From UBA1756 sp045222555 (lineage in GTDB: Bacteria > Bacteroidota > Bacteroidia > Bacteroidales > WCHB1-69): a stretch of 64,000 nucleotides of DNA. Position 1 is the stretch's first letter, and every line of letters begins with the position of its first letter. The translations under genes were made by a program, and so were the position numbers. Location: the NCBI GenBank assembly GCA_045222555.1, contig JBGUYY010000029.1:62001-126000 (forward strand). Reading direction: 5' to 3'. Positions 42,655-50,936 of this stretch are shown piece after piece. The notes beneath the pieces are model-generated. The model was not told the DNA's origin. It was given only the letters and a program-made list of their open reading frames with translations, and did not search any database.

Positions 42655-42681
42655 AAAGCGCGTGCTGAAGGCACGCGCTTT
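42655..42681 (+). terminator. Terminator after tRNA-Ala
   Basis: AAAGCGCGTGC (42655-42665) pairs perfectly with GCACGCGCTTT (42671-42681), loop TGAAG. It is GC-rich with flanking A and T runs, 14 bases after the tRNA. Confidence 0.8.
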
Positions 42682-42695
42682 CGTGTTTAAGGGGG

Positions 42696-42727
42696 CTTCA
42701 GTTTTTCCTCTTTTCTCGCCAACGGTA
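42696..42727. repeat. Left direct repeat of a 0.76-kb cassette
   Basis: CTTCAGTTTTtCCTCTTTTC followed by TCGCCAACGGTA. It matches the 33 bases at 43456-43488 apart from one extra T and one or two substitutions. Together they frame the gene at 42791-43426, immediately downstream of the tRNA terminator. Confidence 0.65.
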
Positions 42728-42790
42728 TGGGTAGGGGACAGCAGAGCCGGAATGGCGGGGCCGCGCGGCGAGGCTTAGTAGGTATACTAT

Positions 42791-43426
42791 TTATTCGGAA
42801 ACTGGGACAAGTGGGACGAGAAACCTTATATAGCAATCTGATTCTTCGGCTTCATTGGGGAACAAGTATCGTGTGGGAGAGTAGATTCTATTAATCTCAT
42901 AATTGAAGCGGCGAGCCCGGATATAGACTGTCAGAAAACAATTGGTGTTAAAGGTGACCGCATCATAATTATCATTCTTTTTGACTACAGTAGAGTGAGG
43001 ACGGAATGAATCTGTGAATGAATTTTCAACTCGGGTATATAGGGCGCTATCTTGAATGGCAGGCAGAATGACTCTGTGTATAAATGTGCCAACCACTTCT
43101 TTATAGAAGGAATGAGGTTTGAGTAGGTATTGAGCGAACTCTTCCTTGCTGATATCCTTCGGGGGCAAATCAAGCGAATCAGACCAGAAGTAAAATTCAG
43201 CCGAATTATCGAAAATATGGGTTCTTATATATCCAAGACTTACATTAACATTATAGATGTGATATAGCGTATCAAAGTACTGAATGTCTGATATGATGAC
43301 GTCATCATCAGAGTATTGGTAGCTCTCGGAATATGTTTTGTCAGACGTGACTTGAGCCATAGCCATGCTGCAGAAAAAAACAGCCATAATCAACCAAATT
43401 GTTATTGTGCAAATAAAATTTCTCAT
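42791..43426 (-). CDS. Hypothetical exported protein inside the direct-repeat cassette
   Basis: 211 residues with a signal peptide (WLIMAVFFCSMAMAQ). The mature part is rich in Asp, Ser and aromatic residues (YSESYQYSDDDVIISDIQYF) with predicted strands near the end (YDAVTFNTNCFLTVYIRARR). No family recognised. It is AT-richer than the neighbouring synthetase genes and is bounded by near-identical direct repeats. Likely a lineage-specific periplasmic or surface protein. Confidence 0.55.
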   Translation of the reverse strand: MRNFICTITIWLIMAVFFCSMAMAQVTSDKTYSESYQYSDDDVIISDIQYFDTLYHIYNVNVSLGYIRTHIFDNSAEFYFWSDSLDLPPKDISKEEFAQYLLKPHSFYKEVVGTFIHRVILPAIQDSALYTRVENSFTDSFRPHSTVVKKNDNYDAVTFNTNCFLTVYIRARRFNYEINRIYSPTRYLFPNEAEESDCYIRFLVPLVPVSE

Positions 43427-43455
43427 CGTTATCGCTACAATAGTATTTCAGGACA

Positions 43456-43488
43456 CTTCAGTTTTACTCTTTTTTCTCGCCAACGGTA
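43456..43488. repeat. Right direct repeat of the 0.76-kb cassette
   Basis: Second copy of the repeat at 42696-42727, ending in the same TTTCTCGCCAACGGTA. It lies 30 bases upstream of the start of the leftward gene it frames. Confidence 0.65.
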
Positions 43489-43589
43489 AACTTTTCAATT
43501 GTTATTCACAGCATTGATACATCAATGCAAATTCTCATCTTAATTCTCTCTTGTTTAGTTAAGTCGGGAAGACAATTGTTGTATTTTTT

Positions 43590-44024
43590 TTAGTCATCCT
43601 CTATAAGTGGTTCGATAATACTTTTCAATTCATCTGAATAAATATACAAAGCATCATTAACAAAAACGTAGAATTGACTGATATACACTTTCACAGGAGA
43701 TTTTCCGTTACAAAAAAGAATTAGTCTCCTGCGAACATCTAAACCGTTTGCAGAAGTTTTCTTTTGTAATTCACTCAAAGCAGCTTCCACTTTTAAGCAG
43801 ATTGTGTCATTTTCAATTATTATCTTCTTTGAATCACGATGTGTGTTTGAATCACGATGTGCGAGCATATTGTCAAAATCATAAGGTGTAACTTGTGCGA
43901 AATAAAAATCAGACATAGAAATATAGTCAATTCTTATACTATCTATACAATGATTTGGCCAGTCAACTTGTGAAAATGTTGAAATGTATGGTATTAAAAG
44001 GAAAATAAAAAGCTTAATTTTCAT
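43590..44024 (-). CDS. Hypothetical small exported protein
   Basis: 144 residues with a signal-peptide-like start (MKIKLFIFLLIPYISTFSQ). A short tandem duplication (HRDSNT, HRDSKK) corresponds to an 18-base repeat in the DNA (43828-43861). The C-terminal half has strand-rich PVKVYISQFYVFVNDALYIY. No family recognised. A TAACTTTG -7-like box at 44148-44141 on the minus strand could drive it with a leader of about 110 bases. Confidence 0.5.
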   Translation of the reverse strand: MKIKLFIFLLIPYISTFSQVDWPNHCIDSIRIDYISMSDFYFAQVTPYDFDNMLAHRDSNTHRDSKKIIIENDTICLKVEAALSELQKKTSANGLDVRRRLILFCNGKSPVKVYISQFYVFVNDALYIYSDELKSIIEPLIEDD

Positions 44025-44450
44025 TGTTTTTCTTATTTTGTGGTTGATCTCGAGGCGCAGTTATGTTGTATTCCGAATGGTGCAATTTTCGATTATTATT
44101 GCCATCTCCCCATACTTTGCGAAGCTGGAAGTTGACGTTGCAAAGTTACATATTTTTTTTTCTTGATGCTGCCCCCCAAGCCCATCTGTCAATTTTTGAC
44201 AGATGGGCTTACAACATAGTTATGAAGCATCTTATTCGGAATCATGGCGTTTGGCGTTGTAATACGAGGGACAACCAATTTTATTGTGTCATCATTAGAA
44301 CGTAATTTTTGACCGGCAAAAATAGTAAAATTCTTAATTAAAAATTCAATTCGCTGAAATATTTTTTAATTCTATTGAAAATAATTTCCATTTCATCGAT
44401 TATGTTATCAATAAAAATCAACGAATGAATCAGGCGGAGAAAGGCTCTGG
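44025..44450. other. Gene-free interval of 426 bases
   Basis: It contains the -7-like box of the leftward gene (44141-44148) and the hairpin at 44178-44210. The remainder is AT-rich with no conserved ORF on either strand; short open frames there lack ribosome sites and family signals. Confidence 0.5.
44178..44210 (-). terminator. Perfect hairpin downstream of the TIGR04076 gene
   Basis: AAGCCCATCTGTCAA (44178-44192) pairs fully with 44196-44210 around TTT. At 240 bases past the leftward gene's stop it is distant for a terminator, but no other gene ends here. It may instead be a small structured RNA or insulator. Confidence 0.5.
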
Positions 44451-44750
44451 TTACTCTATCTCCAAATAAAAACTCACGGGACGGAATCCGTCGTTGCAGC
44501 TGATCATGGCACTCATGGGGTTGCGCATCCAGCCGTCGTAAAAATTACCTTCACCGCGGGCTAACGATTCCACAAAACGCTGCATCGTGAGCCACGCCTC
44601 ATCACACAGTCCCTCAGGCTGTTGGCCGTCAATGGAAATCCATACCTGTCCTTCATGCACCTCACAGGCATGTTCAATCGGGTTCTCGTACTTTTCCATC
44701 AGGTCGGGATAGACCGTCTGGCGGATGGCGGTAATTTTTACTCTGTTCAA
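44451..44750 (-). CDS. TIGR04076 family protein
   Basis: 99 residues. VKITAIRQTVYPDLMEKY at the start, then HEGQVWISIDGQQPEGLCDE, AWLTMQRFVESLARGEGNF and the closing CNDGFRPVSFYLEIE match the conserved TIGR04076 layout (Q-x-F...P.G.C..AW...C.DG.RPV.F). These are small redox-neighbourhood proteins of unknown function, sometimes near iron-sulfur or thioredoxin genes. It follows trxB on the same strand, separated from it by a terminator, so partial read-through or an own promoter is needed. Confidence 0.75.
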   Translation of the reverse strand: MNRVKITAIRQTVYPDLMEKYENPIEHACEVHEGQVWISIDGQQPEGLCDEAWLTMQRFVESLARGEGNFYDGWMRNPMSAMISCNDGFRPVSFYLEIE

Positions 44751-44770
44751 GGGTGAGAGATTTTGTGAAA

Positions 44771-44797
44771 AAGAGACTGGACATACGCCAGTCTCTT
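44771..44797 (-). terminator. Rho-independent terminator of trxB
   Basis: On the minus strand the stem AAGAGACTGG/CCAGTCTCTT (44797-44788 with 44780-44771) is followed by a T-run (CTTTTTC), 22 bases after the trxB stop codon. Confidence 0.85.
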
Positions 44798-44818
44798 GTG
44801 GATTTTAATACGGTTAAA

Positions 44819-45754
44819 CTATTGCAACAGAAACCTTTCGGCTTCGAGTGCGGCCTTGCAGCCCGAGGCGGCTGCGGTGATGGCCTGGCGGAAGTGCGGA
44901 TCCTGCACGTCGCCGGCAGCGAACACGCCCGGCACATTTGTGGCAGTGCTGTCGGGCCGTGTGACGATATAGCCCTGCGCATCCAGCTCGATCTGGCCTT
45001 TGAACAGCTCGGTGACCGGCTGGTGACCGATGGCCACAAACACACCATCTACGGGCAGCACGGTGTTTTCGCCCGTCTTCTTGTTGTTCACTGCCAGTCC
45101 GGTGACGGCCTTCACAAACCCTTTCTTCTCGCCCACAATCTCGGTGGGTATGCTGTCCCACACCACCTGGATGTTGGCGGTGTTGAACACGCGCTGCTGC
45201 ATCGCCTTGGAGGCGCGGAACTCGTCGCGGCGGTGCACCAGATAGACCTTGTTGCACAGTTTGGCGAGGTAGGTGGCCTCTTCGAGGGCGGTGTCGCCGC
45301 CGCCGACCACAGCCACATCGCGGCCGCGGAAGAAGTTGCCGTCGCAGGTGGCGCAGGCCGACACGCCGAAGCCGCGGTAGGTGCGCTCACTCTCCAGACC
45401 GAGCCAGCGTGCCGTGGCGCCCGTCGCAATGATGACTGTTTCGGCCAGAATCTCCTGCGTGTCTTCCACCACACAGCGGAAGGGGCGTTTCGAGAAATCC
45501 ACCTCCGTCACCATGCCGGTGCGCATGTCGGTGCCCATCCGCAGCGCCTGCTCGCGGATGTCGTTCATGATGTCAGGACCTGACTTGCCGTTGGGGTAGC
45601 CCGGGAAGTTCTCCACCTCCGTGGTGATGGTGAGCTGTCCGCCCGGCTGCGGTCCTTCAATCAGTATGGGTTTCATGTCGGCGCGTGAGGCGTAGATGCC
45701 CGCGGTATAGCCCGCCGGTCCGCCGCCGATGATCAAGCATTTTGTTGTTTCCAT
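44819..45754 (-). CDS. trxB: Thioredoxin-disulfide reductase
   Basis: 311 residues. It has the FAD-binding IIGGGPAGYTAGIYASRA, GGQLTITTEVENFPG, the redox-active disulfide CATC in VSACATCDGNFF, the NADPH motif VVGGGDTALEEA with VHRRDEFRAS, and the C-terminal FAD signature GVFAAGDVQDPHFRQAIT. It reduces thioredoxin with NADPH in the cytoplasm. Length is standard. The upstream intergenic region contains TAATTTTG and TATTTTTG boxes on the minus strand (45939-45932 and 45947-45940) that could form its promoter. Confidence 0.97.
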   Translation of the reverse strand: METTKCLIIGGGPAGYTAGIYASRADMKPILIEGPQPGGQLTITTEVENFPGYPNGKSGPDIMNDIREQALRMGTDMRTGMVTEVDFSKRPFRCVVEDTQEILAETVIIATGATARWLGLESERTYRGFGVSACATCDGNFFRGRDVAVVGGGDTALEEATYLAKLCNKVYLVHRRDEFRASKAMQQRVFNTANIQVVWDSIPTEIVGEKKGFVKAVTGLAVNNKKTGENTVLPVDGVFVAIGHQPVTELFKGQIELDAQGYIVTRPDSTATNVPGVFAAGDVQDPHFRQAITAAASGCKAALEAERFLLQ

Positions 45755-46137
45755 GTGGGTTGTATGTTGATTTGTTGAATTGTTGATTTGTTGATTCGTT
45801 GATTTGAGGAGTTAAGAAGTTAAGAAGTTAAGAATATATCATCTTTATCACATGATACCATAATTAATACAACTAGTATAGTTGCAAAAAATGTAATTTT
45901 CTTTTTCATATAAAACTATTTTTTTGCTTCGCAAAATTACAAAAATAAAATCAATATTCTAAATTTTTCTACTAATATTTCATCAAACTCGCATCAAACC
46001 TCACAAAAAGGCTCAATGTTCTCCTTCAAACACTTTTCCACTAACCCCAATATTTAATCCTTTTATCCTTTGATGTTTTTTTATAAAAAGTATGTTTAGC
46101 ATTAATTTTATTTGTATTATTGCAACATCAAAACTAT
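45755..46137. other. AT-rich intergenic region with short tandem repeats
   Basis: Bases 45770-45800 repeat TTGTTGATTTGTTGAATTG-like units, and 45809-45833 repeat GTTAAGAA three times. Minus-strand -7 boxes for trxB lie at 45932-45947. The region before 46138 is very AT-rich and probably holds the promoter of the rightward gene, although no canonical box is clear. No gene seen. Confidence 0.5.
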
Positions 46138-46677
46138 ATGAAAATGTTTGAGATAGTCTTAATATTAATTCTCACCTATGGCCTGATAAAACTTGTGGAT
46201 AAGTTACCAAGAAGTTCCAGTTTTTTCAAAAGAGCATTGCTTTTGATTGTGCTATTTGTAAACGGAGTTTGTCTGGTAGCGCAGGAAGCAGACCCATGCA
46301 GCATTCTCAGCATCACGGAAGATACGCAGAGCAAAGTATATTATAAGAAGTCTGCAATTCCTGCTTCAGTTAAAAAGATCATTGAAACAAGAGAAAAGTT
46401 CGGTTGTCCTTTCAGAATAAGCAATCCACACCAAAGATATCGCTCAAATGATGTCACTAACACTTCTTTATTACCAAACAATCGTTTGGCTTTTTTAATA
46501 AAAAACGGAAATAGCTATGTCATCGTTTTTGAGCATGGAGGGAGAGGGAAATGCACCTACTGCGCCATTGTAGATACGGCAAATAAAAATATGACATACA
46601 GAATAATACCAAAGAATGTAGTTTCTTCATATAATGATTTTGTTTCATATTTACGCAATCATTGCACGAAAGAATGA
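46138..46677 (+). CDS. Hypothetical protein with N-terminal membrane segments
   Basis: 179 residues. Two hydrophobic segments (MFEIVLILILTYGLIKLV and FKRALLLIVLFVNGVCLVAQ) precede a soluble domain with several Cys (DPCSILS, KFGCPFR, GKCTYCAIVD, RNHCTKE). NRLAFLIKNGNSYVIVFEHG is strand-rich. Six Cys in an apparently exported domain may form disulfides. No family recognised. The ATG at 46138 is used instead of the TTG at 46120. AT-rich and isolated between opposing genes. Confidence 0.5.
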   Translation: MKMFEIVLILILTYGLIKLVDKLPRSSSFFKRALLLIVLFVNGVCLVAQEADPCSILSITEDTQSKVYYKKSAIPASVKKIIETREKFGCPFRISNPHQRYRSNDVTNTSLLPNNRLAFLIKNGNSYVIVFEHGGRGKCTYCAIVDTANKNMTYRIIPKNVVSSYNDFVSYLRNHCTKE

Positions 46678-46762
46678 TCAGTATTGTCGTATGAACCAGC
46701 CACGAGATTTCGGTCTTTATCAATCATTTTAGTCTGTAGAATGGGGGCTATGGTAAAATTAA

Positions 46763-46951
46763 TCAATCTTTTTGAAAAATTTCATTGTCGGCAAGTACTT
46801 GACTTGCAGGGATATGAATGATTTTTCCATCATCGTTCATCACGACTACAGATTGTCCGTGTAGGGCCTTTTCTTCAAGCATCTGCTTCTCAGCAAGCAG
46901 TAGTCCCTTGTCTAATTTATCTTGAAATTCTTTAAATTCCTTCTCAGACAT
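46763..46951 (-). CDS. Small partner of the zeta-toxin-like kinase
   Basis: 62 residues from ATG 46951 (MSEKEFKEFQDKLDKGLLLA); a TTG 33 bases earlier is less likely. It is helical and acidic in its first half; the second half reads SVVVMNDDGKIIHIPASQVL. It overlaps the end of the kinase gene by eight bases, so the two are translationally coupled. It could be an antitoxin-like inhibitor, but epsilon antitoxins normally precede zeta and this protein does not look like epsilon. Confidence 0.55.
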   Translation of the reverse strand: MSEKEFKEFQDKLDKGLLLAEKQMLEEKALHGQSVVVMNDDGKIIHIPASQVLADNEIFQKD

Positions 46952-47516
46952 ACGCTTTAATTTGTTTAAAAATTTCGCAATCAATTATTTCTGTTTCAAC
47001 AGATTTTCCTCCAGTTGCCACTTTCCGCCTTGGGTTTGTACTATTGTCATAAATGCTCCATGAATCCACGATATTCATGTATAGATTGAAAAGATTTTGA
47101 ATGCCCGCCACATATCGTCTTTTGATAACGTCTTGCGGAATAGTATGACCTCCGTTTTGTACACGTTCAGCCACTCGCTGAGTTGCCAAAGCAGGGTCTC
47201 GTAGCCAAAAGAATAGAAGGCTCACACTATATCCGCTCGAGTGCGCCTGACGAACAAGATGGATGTACGATTTCGTTGCCAATGTCGTCTCAATTGCAAA
47301 AGTTTCTCCTTTGTCGAGAAGCTCATGAATGCGCAAAAGCATCAATTTCCCTGCTTCGATGGCCACGCTATTGGGATTAAAAGGAGAGAGTCCACGTGCG
47401 ATTTCATCTGCATTAACGAACTCGCGACAATCAAGAATTTTAGGCAACACGGTATATGATGCCGTCGTTTTGCCCGCACCATTACAACCAGCTATAATGT
47501 ATAATCTTTTCTCCAT
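46944..47516 (-). CDS. Zeta-toxin-family kinase
   Basis: 190 residues. The P-loop is GCNGAGKTT (G10-T18). FVNADEIARGLSPFNP, AIEAGKLMLLRIHELLDKGE, FAIETTLATKSYI and LLFFWLRDPALATQRVAERV follow the zeta-toxin/ATPase profile (NADEIA, ETTL and R-x-x-x-R regions). Classical zeta toxins phosphorylate UDP-GlcNAc and block wall synthesis. Chromosomal relatives of this size often phosphorylate unknown targets. ATG 47516 is chosen over the longer frame from 47546, whose extra codons lie in the AT repeat. It is followed by an overlapping small gene. Confidence 0.8.
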   Translation of the reverse strand: MEKRLYIIAGCNGAGKTTASYTVLPKILDCREFVNADEIARGLSPFNPNSVAIEAGKLMLLRIHELLDKGETFAIETTLATKSYIHLVRQAHSSGYSVSLLFFWLRDPALATQRVAERVQNGGHTIPQDVIKRRYVAGIQNLFNLYMNIVDSWSIYDNSTNPRRKVATGGKSVETEIIDCEIFKQIKAYV

Positions 47517-47563
47517 TTCAGGTGGTCGTAGTTCAGTAGTTTTCAATTTTCAATTCTCAATTT

Positions 47564-49351
47564 TCAGTTTATAAACGCAATAACATCCCCCTTCTTCACC
47601 TTCTCGCCCTGGCCGACCACCACCTGCAGCAACTTGCCGTCGTAGAGGGCTCGTACCTCGTCCTGACCGTAGTAAGCCTCCACGTAGCATACGAGGTCGC
47701 CTTCCTTGTAGGGCGTGCCCTGCGGCGGGTTCATGCCGTCGCCGGTGACGGGCACCTCCCACAACACGTTGCCGTTGGAGGGGGAGAGGATGGCTTTCGC
47801 CTCGGGGTGCTGCTTCTGCACACTGGCAATCAGCTCCTCGCGCACCACCTCGGGCATGCGTATCTCCTTGTAAACGATCTGGATAGGGGAGGCTTTCTTC
47901 TTGGCTTCGAGGTCGCGCTCAAAATTCTTCTTGGCGGCACCGCTCTTGTAGTCGATATACTGCGTCGGGTGCATGGCGTACTCGAACAGCTCCTCTTCGT
48001 CTTCGCCAACATCCCAGCCCTGCTCTTCCATCAGCTTGCGGTACTTCGGCAGCTCGTCGGGATAGTTGTCCTGCGGGTTGGAGGTGGAGAACTCGTAGCC
48101 TTTCTCCTTGGCCAACTCCACAATTTCGGGAGCCAAGGTGCCCGGTAGGGTGCCGGCCTTGCCGAGGATCATATCCCACTGCTTCTGGTCCATCGCGCTG
48201 AAACGCGGCTTGCCCTGCGCCATCGACAGGATGTTCATCAGAGCTATGTTCTTGACATACTGGCTGAAAGGAGTCACCAACGGCGGGTTGCCCACCTTCG
48301 GCCAAACGTAAGCGACCTCTTCAAAGAGTTTCACCAGCAGCTCGTCTTCGGAAACCTCTTTCTGTCCGCTGGCTTTCAGCGACATGTTGATGGCTTTGTG
48401 AACACCCTTGAGGTCAGCCATCATGGAGCCCATCATGCCGCCCGGAAGACCGCAGCCCACCAGCAAGGAAGTGGAGACGCGGTTCTTGGCGTCGATCCAG
48501 TAGCCGAGGAAGTCGTCCATGAACTCTTGTGTGAGACGGCGCACCTCCATATAGGCGTTCATGTTGATTTCGGGTACGTCGAAGCCCGCATCTTTCAGCA
48601 TGGCCTGGATGGTGATGACATCGGGATGCACCATGCCCCATGACAGCGGCTCCACGGCCACGTCGATGATGTCAGCGCCCGCCTTGCACACCTCCAGCGT
48701 GGAGGCGACGGAGAAGCCGGGACCGGTATGTCCGTGGTACTGCACGAGGATGTGCGGGTATTTCTCTTTGATGGCTTTCACGAGGCGGCCGAGGGTTGCG
48801 GGACGGCCCACGCCGGCCATATCTTTCAGTCCGATTTCGTCGCAGCCGAACTCCACCACCTTATCCACCACGCCCATGTAGTATTCCACGGTGTGGATGT
48901 CGGAGTGGGTGATGCTGAGGGCCACCTGCGAAATCATGCCGGCCTCTTTGGCAAACTTCACGGAGTTCTCGAGGTTGCGCGGGTCGTTGAGTCCGCAGAA
49001 GGAGCGGGCAATATCCACGCCCTGCGCTTTCTTCACCTTGAACATCAGCTGGCGCACATCGGCGGGCACAGGATCCATACGGAGGGCGTTGAGGGCGCGT
49101 TCCAGCATCTGGCACTGGATGCCGGCCTCCCGCAACGGCTTGGTCCAAGCACGGACGGCCTTGTTGGGATTCTCGCCGTAAAGCAGGTTCACTTGCTCGA
49201 AAGCACCACCGTTGGTCTCCACGCGGGCAAAGCAACCGCAATCCACGATGGCGGGAGCGACTCTTACCAGTTGGTCAACGCGGGGCTGGTATTTTCCGGA
49301 TGATTGCCACATGTCACGATAGACGAGGCAGAATTTGACTTGTTTCTTCAT
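47564..49351 (-). CDS. Pyruvate carboxylase B/oxaloacetate decarboxylase alpha-type carboxyltransferase with altered biotinyl domain
   Basis: 595 residues. The TIM-barrel carboxyltransferase keeps RDMWQSS (Asp of the metal site; RDAHQS in relatives), the carbamylated-Lys segment GLKDMAG and the metal-binding HGHTGPG. The C-terminal domain has the lipoyl/biotinyl fold (GDLVCYVEAYYGQDEVRALY...GQGEKVKKGDVIAFI), but the biotin-acceptor EAMKM is replaced by EAYYGQ, so no biotin lysine is present. The enzyme would then need another biotin carrier or work without one. No decarboxylase membrane subunit or carrier gene is next to it. Expected substrates are pyruvate/oxaloacetate or a related acid. Confidence 0.85.
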   Translation of the reverse strand: MKKQVKFCLVYRDMWQSSGKYQPRVDQLVRVAPAIVDCGCFARVETNGGAFEQVNLLYGENPNKAVRAWTKPLREAGIQCQMLERALNALRMDPVPADVRQLMFKVKKAQGVDIARSFCGLNDPRNLENSVKFAKEAGMISQVALSITHSDIHTVEYYMGVVDKVVEFGCDEIGLKDMAGVGRPATLGRLVKAIKEKYPHILVQYHGHTGPGFSVASTLEVCKAGADIIDVAVEPLSWGMVHPDVITIQAMLKDAGFDVPEINMNAYMEVRRLTQEFMDDFLGYWIDAKNRVSTSLLVGCGLPGGMMGSMMADLKGVHKAINMSLKASGQKEVSEDELLVKLFEEVAYVWPKVGNPPLVTPFSQYVKNIALMNILSMAQGKPRFSAMDQKQWDMILGKAGTLPGTLAPEIVELAKEKGYEFSTSNPQDNYPDELPKYRKLMEEQGWDVGEDEEELFEYAMHPTQYIDYKSGAAKKNFERDLEAKKKASPIQIVYKEIRMPEVVREELIASVQKQHPEAKAILSPSNGNVLWEVPVTGDGMNPPQGTPYKEGDLVCYVEAYYGQDEVRALYDGKLLQVVVGQGEKVKKGDVIAFIN

Positions 49352-49387
49352 GATAGAGTATATTGTTTAATTTATTTCAGGATTAAA

Positions 49388-50929
49388 TTATTTGAAAAAT
49401 CTTAAAATGTCGAGTCCGTTGGCGTAGATGAGCAGGGCGATGAGCAGGATGAACCCCACCGTGTTGGCATAGCCGATGAACTTGTCGCTCGGTTTGCGCC
49501 GTGTGATCATCTCCACCAAAATGAAAAGAATGTAGCCACCGTCCAAAGCGGGAATCGGCAGGAAATTCATGAAGGCGAGGATGACGGCAAGGAAAGCGGT
49601 CATGCTCCAGAACACCTGCCAGTCCCAAACCTTGGGGAAGATGCTTCCGATGGTGCCGAAGCCGCCAATCTGTGTGGCGCCCTCCTTGGTGAACACGAGC
49701 TTGAACTGCTTCACATAGTCGCCCAATGTGCTGAAGCCTCTTGTGATGCCGGCGGGGATGGACTCCCATAAGTTGTAGTCCACATGTTTGTATCCCAGCA
49801 TCTCGCCCGGTGTCTTCGAATATACCATCATCTTGCCGTCGCCATTCAGTTTCACCGCCACCGTATCGGTTCGGCCGTCGCGCACGTAAGCAATGTTCAC
49901 GACGTTGTCTTTGTTGTGGGCGAAGGTTTTCTGATAATCATAGAAGGAGAACATCGGCTTGCCGTTGACGGCCACGAGGCTGTCGCCCTTCTTCAGCCCG
50001 GCAGTGGCGGCAGGGGATTCCGGCGGCACCGAGTCGAGCACGAACGGCATCTCGAACTGGCAAAAGTACTGTTCCGATTTCTCCGCACCGATAAGGGTCT
50101 GCGCGAAGCGGGAGTCGAGATAAACGGTCTCCTCGCGGGTCGTCGGCAGCTGCTGGTCGATACTCACGGCATTGCTGTCAAGAGCCACCACGTCGTTCTG
50201 TCGTTGCACCACCACACGCTTGGCGCCGTTGATGAGCACTGCGCCGGTGATGTCGCCAGTGCGCTCGGGTTTCACCCCGTCGATGGTGACGATGCGGTCG
50301 CCATTCTGGAAGCCGGCCTTCTGCGCCGTCTCCGAGAAGTGCATGCCGTACTTGGCATTTTCAACCGGAATATAGTCTTCACCCCAAGCGAACAGCACCA
50401 CCACGTAGAGCACCAATGCGGTGATGAAGTTCACCAATACGCCGCCGAGGATGATGAACAGCCGCTGCCAAGCGGGTTTGGAGCGGAACTCCCACGACTG
50501 CGGCTCGGCAGGAAGCTCACCGGGCTTGGTGGTTTCGTCCACCATACCGTTGATGCTGCAATAGCCGCCAAGCGGCAGCCAGCCAATACCCCATTCGGTG
50601 CTCTCCGGGTATTTGCGCCAGTCGTCATCCTTCAACTTGTCGGTGTCGATTCGCACCATCTTCTTCTTGCCCTTCTCATCCAGCACGGGATTGCCCTCTT
50701 CGTCCAGCTGCTCCTCCATGTCGGACTGGTTGGCCGAGAAGAACTTGAAATGCCATTTCCCGTTGAATTTCTTGCATTTGAAAATGGAGAAGTAGGGATT
50801 GAAGAACATGTAGAATTTGTCCACACGGGTGTGGAAGATGCGGGCAAAGGCATAATGTCCCAATTCGTGCGTGATGACCAGAAAGCTGAGACAGGCGAGA
50901 AGTCCTATGATTTGTGTTGCTATTCCCAT
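49388..50929 (-). CDS. rseP: Site-2 metalloprotease RseP
   Basis: 513 residues. The zinc motif HELGH (H21, E22, H25) is in the first transmembrane segment. A charged insert of about 80 residues follows, as in other Bacteroidota homologues, then WLPLGGYCSINGM. Two PDZ-like regions lie in the middle (AQKAGFQNGDRIVTIDG; AATAGLKKGDSLVAVNG). NFLPIPALDGGYILF carries the second active-site Asp, and the last helices end the protein. It cleaves membrane proteins such as anti-sigma factors and signal-peptide remnants. Start 50929; the longer frame overlaps dxr. It is seven bases downstream of dxr, the usual dxr-rseP operon of this phylum. Confidence 0.95.
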   Translation of the reverse strand: MGIATQIIGLLACLSFLVITHELGHYAFARIFHTRVDKFYMFFNPYFSIFKCKKFNGKWHFKFFSANQSDMEEQLDEEGNPVLDEKGKKKMVRIDTDKLKDDDWRKYPESTEWGIGWLPLGGYCSINGMVDETTKPGELPAEPQSWEFRSKPAWQRLFIILGGVLVNFITALVLYVVVLFAWGEDYIPVENAKYGMHFSETAQKAGFQNGDRIVTIDGVKPERTGDITGAVLINGAKRVVVQRQNDVVALDSNAVSIDQQLPTTREETVYLDSRFAQTLIGAEKSEQYFCQFEMPFVLDSVPPESPAATAGLKKGDSLVAVNGKPMFSFYDYQKTFAHNKDNVVNIAYVRDGRTDTVAVKLNGDGKMMVYSKTPGEMLGYKHVDYNLWESIPAGITRGFSTLGDYVKQFKLVFTKEGATQIGGFGTIGSIFPKVWDWQVFWSMTAFLAVILAFMNFLPIPALDGGYILFILVEMITRRKPSDKFIGYANTVGFILLIALLIYANGLDILRFFK

Positions 50930-50936
50930 AGTCGTT

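Noticed and set aside
46194..46202. Perfect DnaA box (TGTGGATAA, minus-strand TTATCCACA)
   Set aside because: A single copy inside a coding region with no cluster or origin features; chance is sufficient.
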